A stretch of DNA of 64,000 bases, taken from Symbiodinium natans. Taxonomy: Eukaryota > Sar > Dinophyceae > Suessiales > Symbiodiniaceae. The notes under the pieces were generated by a model. That model was not told where the DNA came from. It made no database searches and worked only from the letters and a program-made list of their open reading frames with translations. Below are positions 59,112 through 64,000 of the stretch, piece after piece. Position 1 is the stretch's first letter. Each line of letters begins with the position of its first letter. The stretch is taken from the NCBI GenBank assembly GCA_905221605.1, contig CAJNDS010000302.1, forward strand, positions 204,059-268,058. Reading direction: 5' to 3'. The translations under genes were made by a program, and so were the position numbers.

Positions 59112-61274
59112 CTAGGTGCTCCAAGGATTAGGGTTTAGGGCGTGCCAGACGGAAGCGCGCTTTGGGAGCGCGCAGTAGTCTGCAGACCGACCCACCCCAA
59201 GACCGCCCACTTACAACTCTCAAGGAATTAGGGTTTTCTTTTATTTTTTACAAAACCTCACATCGGTCAGCACTCGCCCTTTTGGGGACCTCCACAAGTG
59301 CATGGACAGCTGGGGGGGAAACGCACAATCACAAAGGCAGTGCGCGGACATCTTGGCTTGTTGTGAAGGGGCTAACGTCAAGGAGGCGCACAGCTACAGG
59401 GCCAGGGGGCCAGACCCAGGGCCAGGGCTAGCCAGGGCCCGGCAAGGGCCATAGGCAGCCAGCGGAGGGCTCAAGGGCTTTTTTTGGGTCAAAACCCTGC
59501 CTGCCCCATCAAAACGGCCCCTGGTCCTCACTGCCCAGCGGGCAGGAGCCAGACCCACAGGGAACAATGTGCGCGGACAGCTTTGGGGTTTAGGGTTATA
59601 TTACATAATACAGTGACAACTGCTGACTCGGCCTCGGTTGCCTGCCTGGGGGTCCCTCGCAGGGTCTCACTGAGCGCTCGACCAGCGCCCGCCTACCCCA
59701 AAAGACAAGAGGGTGGGGTGGCGGGCGGGTTTAGGGTTTAGGGTGTAGAGTAGAGTTCTGTCGGGGGTGTTCACTGGTTTTCTTGTTTTTTTTTTGTATG
59801 CTTTTCGACGTTTCGGTCTGTGTTTTGGGGGGCCGTGGCGACTCAGGGGGCTCCTTTGTTTTGGGGTGTGTTCGGGTATTATCGGCTACTAGCGTTTCGG
59901 GCTCGCGACTTTCAGGGTGCTTGAGGGTCGGCAAAACGGAACAAGAACAACTGGCGCCCAATGTCTAGGGTGGCCGATGGCACGCGCAACCCATCCACAG
60001 CATTGATGCTTTAATGGTTTGTGAAATTCATACTGCACTTACTAGAATACTATTGTCGCCTTTGCGATTCTTGCTGCCACTAGTCTCCCTAGGCCCTTGT
60101 GGCATCTCTAGAAGTGTGGGTCTGTGTGGGATGGGTGAATGACACACGAACGCGAACAGCAGCTTGCACTTGTGCAAACGCAGGTCCTATACTCCCCTTA
60201 GAACCAGTAATTGTTTTTTCATTTTTAATATCCTCTTGGGTTTTATATAAACAAAATGGGGGATATAGGGTTAGGGCAAACAAGTGCCTTGCCAAACTGC
60301 CTCTTTCTCTCATTTTATGTCGCTCTCTTTCTTCCGTCACGGCTACGGTACGACGGACTGCCAGCACTGATAGGAAAGCCTCAACGCGCAACGGCCCTCC
60401 AAACCCTACTCTGCGAACACGTCACCAACCGCTGAACCCTAAACCCTAAACCCTAAACCCTAAACCCTAAACCCTAAACCCTAAACCCTGAAGCCCAAGC
60501 TGCGAAGAACTGGACTGCCCAGAACTGCCAGGAAAGGATACCACCCCCACTCAGCCTCGGCTAAGACCCTGTACGTAAACCCAAAACCCTAAACCCCAAA
60601 CTACACCTCTCCTCGCTTGCGGGCGCTGGGCTGCTAGGTGCTTGGTGCGCGGGTTCAAGGCCCTCAGGTAGGCCGGGATCTCTGAAGGGCCACCCTCTCC
60701 TTGAAAAGGGCAGGTTTAGGGTTTCTGCAAGCACTCTCTGCGGGTTTAAGGTTGAGGGTTTAGGGTATGAGTTAGGGATTAGGGTGGTGAACTTGAAGGG
60801 TAGATGTTTCAAGGCAACTACACACGCTACCGGCCCATTTGGCTGTTTGGGGCTAGGATTCCTAGACCCTAAACCCTAAACCCCGAACCCCAAAACCCAA
60901 AACCTAAACCCTAAACCCTAAACCCTAGACCCTAGACCCTAAACCCAGACGGGGGAGTGCATGGATGCCATGCGACAGACTGGTGAGTGGTGTGGGTTCC
61001 GAGGCTCTTGGGAACATCTCGGAACATGTGTTGACCTATCTTATGGGCCCTTTGCTAGGCAGGCTAACACACCCCAGGAGTATACGATCTATTTGCTAAA
61101 GACTCTGTGCACCAGTGCTTGGATGCACTTGGCTTGTACAGGTCTGCGGCCATCTGTAGCCATTTTTGTGGGATTTAAGCTCTACTTAAGTGGCAAGCTT
61201 GGAGTGTTGGGACCCTATAAACCCTTATCCTTAACCCTAGAAACCCTAAACCCTATGAACTTAGAACCCTAAAC
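59112..61274. other. Predicted large intron region with telomere-like arrays and possible small exons
   Basis: Arrays at about 60433-60490 and 60870-60950 (CCCTAAA). Two minus-strand islands are open and protein-like: about 60490-60565 (WGWYPFLAVLGSPVLRSLGF) and about 60608-60705 (EIPAYLRALNPRTKHLAAQR). Neither is assigned. A plus-strand ATG followed by a perfect GTGAGT donor lies at 60961-60988. Confidence 0.4.
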
Positions 61275-61421
61275 TGGTGCTCCAGAGGATGTGAGGCAGC
61301 TGCCAAGCGTCTCATATCCGTGAAGAACGGCATGTGGTGGGCCCTTGCATACTTTGCCAGAGCGGCGCCGTAGGTGGAGCCGCCGGCTTTGAAAACATGC
61401 ATGAACCCAAAGGCGGAAAAC
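61275..61421 (-). CDS. Sulfotransferase gene, PAPS 5'-phosphosulfate-binding exon
   Basis: After AAACCCAG| the frame reads FSAFGFMHVFKAGGSTYGAA and LAKYARAHHMPFFTDMRRLA. FMHVFKAGGST is the PKTGGTT-type loop that binds the 5'-phosphosulfate of PAPS, with the Lys before the GG. It is the diagnostic N-terminal motif of the family, and exons further along the minus strand carry the rest. The donor is not certain. Confidence 0.65.
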
Positions 61422-61427
61422 CTGGGT

Positions 61428-61456
61428 TTAGGGTTTAGGGTTTAGGGTTTAGGGTG
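61428..61456. repeat. Short TTTAGGG array
   Basis: Four perfect units directly outside the PAPS exon. Confidence 0.9.
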
Positions 61457-61480
61457 ATGGCCTCAGGGGGTTTAGGGCAG

Positions 61481-61555
61481 CTTCATGCCAAGAGTCCCGT
61501 GGGTCAACGGCAAGACCTACTGGAATGGGGCTCGTGGACTCGTGTGCAGCTTATG
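61481..61555 (+). CDS. Candidate internal exon on plus strand
   Basis: Bounded by TTTAGGGCAG| and TTATG|GTAAAC. The frame reads FMPRVPWVNGKTYWNGARGL then VCSLW. Both splice sites look good; gene unknown. Confidence 0.3.
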
Positions 61556-62174
61556 GTAAACGACAGGGTCTGCCGATTGTCTTGGTCTGCAGAGAAACTC
61601 GCCTGTGCTTCTTTACGAGTCCGAACAGTAATGGCTGCAACAATCTCTCTCTGTTGTTAAGGCTTCTACATTTGGAACTAGGAGACGAAAGCGCGGGTCC
61701 TGTGCTAATCTCTTGGTGTCGAACTACCAGGCAAGCGTACTCCGAACACCGCTCCGAATCGTGAGCTCCCCCCCCCCCCCGTTTTGAAGCCGGATCTTCC
61801 TACACCCGAAACCTTAGACATCCCCCAACCCTCCATCCTCAACCAAGAACCCAAACCCCCTAAACCCTAAGCCCTTAACCCTAAACCCGAAATCTTAGGC
61901 AAGGAACTGACTCGGCTGCAGGATCTCCGCGCCGTTGGCCGTGCCAAGTATGAAAAGGAATCGAAGAGCAAGCCGCATGGCTTCAGGGCGCTTGTTGCGT
62001 ACATAACAATCTATGCAGAAAAAGACATCACATACATATATATATATATATTTTTTTTTACCCACATACATACATATATTGATATGTTTCACCTTCTTTT
62101 CTGTTTATCTATATACGTGTGTGTACTGACTCATGTTGCTTGTACTCGCATTGGTATTGGTGCTCCTGATACTT
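61556..62174. other. Non-coding stretch
   Basis: Poly-C run at about 61769-61780, CCCTAAA words at 61855-61890, TA and T runs at 62033-62060. No gene. Confidence 0.45.
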
Positions 62175-62283
62175 ATATGGGGTTTACGAAAATAAGGGAC
62201 CCCTAGTATACTCCCGAAGTAGTAGGATTCCCGTATCCTAAGGACCCCGAGAAGGTACCCCGTTTATCGTAAACCCCTCATAT
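62174..62283. mobile_element. MITE-like inverted-repeat element (family D)
   Basis: TATATGGGGTTTACGAAAATA and TATCGTAAACCCCTCATATT are inverted ends about 110 bp apart. Internal GGGACCCCTAGTATACTCCC and GTAGGATTC words recur loosely at 63540-63600. Confidence 0.7.
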
Positions 62284-62615
62284 TAATGTGCTGCGTTTGT
62301 GCGGGCAGAAGGCTTGGGCCCTTTAAATGAATAAACTAAGTGAAGTAGAATACGGACCAAAGAACCTAACAAAAGAGCCGCCATTATATTTGCATTCTGC
62401 TCCGAACTGCCTCGCGAGCCAACTGTATATCGTTTTGACTGGCGCGCGGATATGTTCATATAATTCAAGGGGGTAGTGTAACAGATGTTAGCCACTTCGC
62501 TGCTCGACATCTCGATTTGCTTGGCTTTCACCTTTTGCTCGGGAAACTTCCACGCATTCCTACCAAGAAAACATCCTGAACTCCGGCTCCTGGCCCCACC
62601 CCTTGCACCCATGGC

Positions 62616-62770
62616 CTAAACCCTAAACCCTAAACCCTAAACCATAAACCCTAAACCGTAAACCCTAAACCCTAAACCCTTTTTTTGCATCCGGGCTTGG
62701 GACCCTAAACCCCAAACCCTAAACCCTAAACTAAACCCTAAACCCGAAACCCGAAGCCCTAAACCTCTGT
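62616..62770. repeat. Interstitial telomere-like repeats (CCCTAAA type)
   Basis: Two blocks of CCCTAAA with CCATAAA and CCGTAAA variants. Confidence 0.9.
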
Positions 62771-62981
62771 TTCAGAATGAGGGGGGTTTCCGGTTGAGGG
62801 CGTCGGGTTGTAGCCTTGCCAACCCGATTCCGGGATGGGGGGGCCCTTGTAATACTTGGTGCTTTCCGAGAAGAGGGGTACCCTTAAGAGGGGTACCCTT
62901 TTGAGGGGCTCCCAGAGTAAGGACTAGAGCATTCCCTCTATTTTGGGGACTATCCATCGGAGGGAACGGATGAAGGGTCCC

Positions 62982-63008
62982 TAAACCCTAAACCCTAAAC
63001 CCTAAACC
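62982..63008. repeat. Short CCCTAAA array
   Basis: Four units; faces the TTTAGGG array at 63103 across an island of about 95 bp. Confidence 0.9.
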
Positions 63009-63029
63009 AAGGTACCTTTGTGGAGTCAC

Positions 63030-63094
63030 AGACATGCTGGCCACGCCCCCGTGGCCTCTGCCGCCTTGAGCAGAGACTCGCTCTCTCGGAGTTC
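63030..63094 (-). CDS. Candidate short coiled-coil exon
   Basis: After AACTGCTCAG| the frame reads ELRESESLLKAAEATGAWPA, strongly helical. Flanked by inverted telomere-like arrays. Similar small helical exons at 63380 and 63745 are in the same direction, so one fragmented coiled-coil gene is possible. Confidence 0.35.
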
Positions 63095-63102
63095 CTGAGC
63101 AG

Positions 63103-63135
63103 TTTAGGGTTTAGGGTTTAGGGTTTAGGGTTTCG
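63103..63135. repeat. Short TTTAGGG array
   Basis: Four to five units. Confidence 0.9.
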
Positions 63136-63296
63136 GCTCTCACACTGACTAGGGTCTATAGGGTCTATAGGGTTTAGGGTTTTTAGCTAGGGTGCGGAAC
63201 CGAAGTCCACTTTGCAGGGTCTTCTGGCAGACTCAGTTGAGGGTTTCGGGAGCGCTGCTTTGCCCATCTCGCTTGCAGACTCCACTCGAAGGCTCC

Positions 63297-63365
63297 TAAA
63301 CCCCTAACCCCTAACCCCTAACCCCTAAACCCTAAACCCTAAACCCTAAACCCTGACCCTAAAGT
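63297..63365. repeat. Interstitial telomere-like repeat (CCCTAA/CCCTAAA)
   Basis: Begins as CCCCTAA units and changes to CCCTAAA. Confidence 0.9.
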
Positions 63366-63379
63366 GTTGAGCCCCTTGG

Positions 63380-63433
63380 CCTGAGTTCCCTGCAGACTTC
63401 AGGGCTTCCTGCCGTTCTTTGGCCACCGCCCGC
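63380..63433 (-). CDS. Candidate short coiled-coil exon
   Basis: After TTTTTTCTGAG| the frame reads RAVAKERQEALKSAGNSGQ, helical and charged. Lies between inverted arrays, in the same direction as 63030-63094. Confidence 0.3.
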
Positions 63434-63477
63434 CTCAGAAAAAACAGCAGCAAAAGGGGAGTTTTTGAAAAAAGCGT

Positions 63478-63533
63478 TTAGGGTTTAGGGTTTAGGGTTT
63501 AGGGTTTAGGGGCTAGGGTTTAGGGTTTAGGGT
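63478..63533. repeat. Interstitial telomere-like repeat (TTTAGGG type)
   Basis: Seven units with one GGGGCTAGG variant. Confidence 0.9.
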
Positions 63534-63744
63534 TCCCCCCAATATGGATCCCTAAGTAGCAGGATCCCCCAACAAAATAAGGACTCCCAATAAGGTACCC
63601 AGAACTTCGGGAATCCCCATCGAGCCAACACACAGTCAAGGAGGCGGTTCATGATCCATGCCCCAATGCTCCGCGGGCGGGGCAGCTGCTGTTCTCTGTG
63701 TCGGTGCTTCCCCAGAAGGGTTTAGGGTTTAGGGTAACCCTATG

Positions 63745-63883
63745 CTGCGGAGACCCCGAAAATCACTCCAGTCTCCAATCTGAAGCCCTCGAGCGCCCGG
63801 CTCTTGCGCAGCCTTTTGGAGGCCTTCGGCTAGGACCCGGGAGGTCGCCTCAAGGAATCTGGAAAGATGAAGCCTCCACTGGC
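63745..63883 (-). CDS. Candidate helical exon
   Basis: After TAGATTCAG| the frame reads QWRLHLSRFLEATSRVLAEG and LQKAAQEPGARGLQIGDWSD. The acceptor and peptide are convincing; family not recognised. It would be the most 5' visible exon of the possible coiled-coil gene continuing at 63433 and 63094. Confidence 0.35.
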
Positions 63884-64000
63884 CTGAATCTACTGTAGAC
63901 CGCAGACCAGACCTACCACCACTTGAGCCTGTTTCAGAGCCCAAAAAAAAGAAGGGATCTTTTTCCTCGCATGTGGTGTCCCATGCACACCTAACCCCTG

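Noticed and set aside
61147-61165. Relict dinoflagellate spliced leader (GTAGCCATTTT match)
   Set aside because: Only 11 bases of the 22-nt leader match and the GGCTCAAG end is absent. One such match in 64 kb on two strands is not compelling.

Overview
This window looks like nuclear DNA of a dinoflagellate (Symbiodiniaceae- or Prorocentrum-like). Four things point there: (1) dozens of interstitial arrays of the plant/dinoflagellate telomere heptamer TTTAGGG/CCCTAAA; (2) introns with GC-AG ends and AG|G acceptors; (3) a block of large genes all on one strand; (4) a giant single-ORF Ty1/copia element. I saw no tRNA, rRNA, CRISPR array or bacterial-type operon.

Layout. 1-13 kb is mostly non-coding: telomere-like arrays, microsatellites and short inverted-repeat elements (MITE-like families called A, B and C here), plus a few possible short exons. 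13.2-30.3 kb is an array-free gene block read entirely on the minus strand. In transcription order it holds a giant DDE-transposase-like protein broken by a frameshift, a decayed fragment of a cytosine methyltransferase-like gene, an intact two-exon methyltransferase-like gene, and a multi-exon zinc-finger/cupin-like/coiled-coil gene. 31-38 kb has a short coiled-coil exon, several local repeats, and a TIR-like multi-membrane protein gene interrupted by one in-frame TAG.

42332-53634 is a complete, apparently very young LTR retrotransposon. It has two 225-bp LTRs identical by eye, a 5-bp target duplication, and a primer site complementary to the anticodon arm of initiator tRNA-Met. Its uninterrupted 3565-residue polyprotein carries, beyond Gag, protease, integrase, RT and RNase H, a methyltransferase-like domain and a 2-oxoglutarate/Fe(II)-oxygenase-like domain. 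It inserted inside a telomere-like array.

54-64 kb is dense in telomere-like arrays, but the short unique islands between them behave as exons. Several islands from 61.4 to 57.0 kb fit one minus-strand sulfotransferase gene (PAPS-binding exon, GH exon, LREP exon, ITERL exon). Introns in this genome therefore appear to be colonised by telomere-like repeats.

The most interesting theme is DNA modification linked to mobile DNA: a methyltransferase-like gene beside a transposase-like gene, and a retrotransposon with both a writer-like and an oxidiser-like domain, in a lineage known for 5-hydroxymethyluracil and 5-methylcytosine. All functions are inferred from motifs read by eye; no database search was run.
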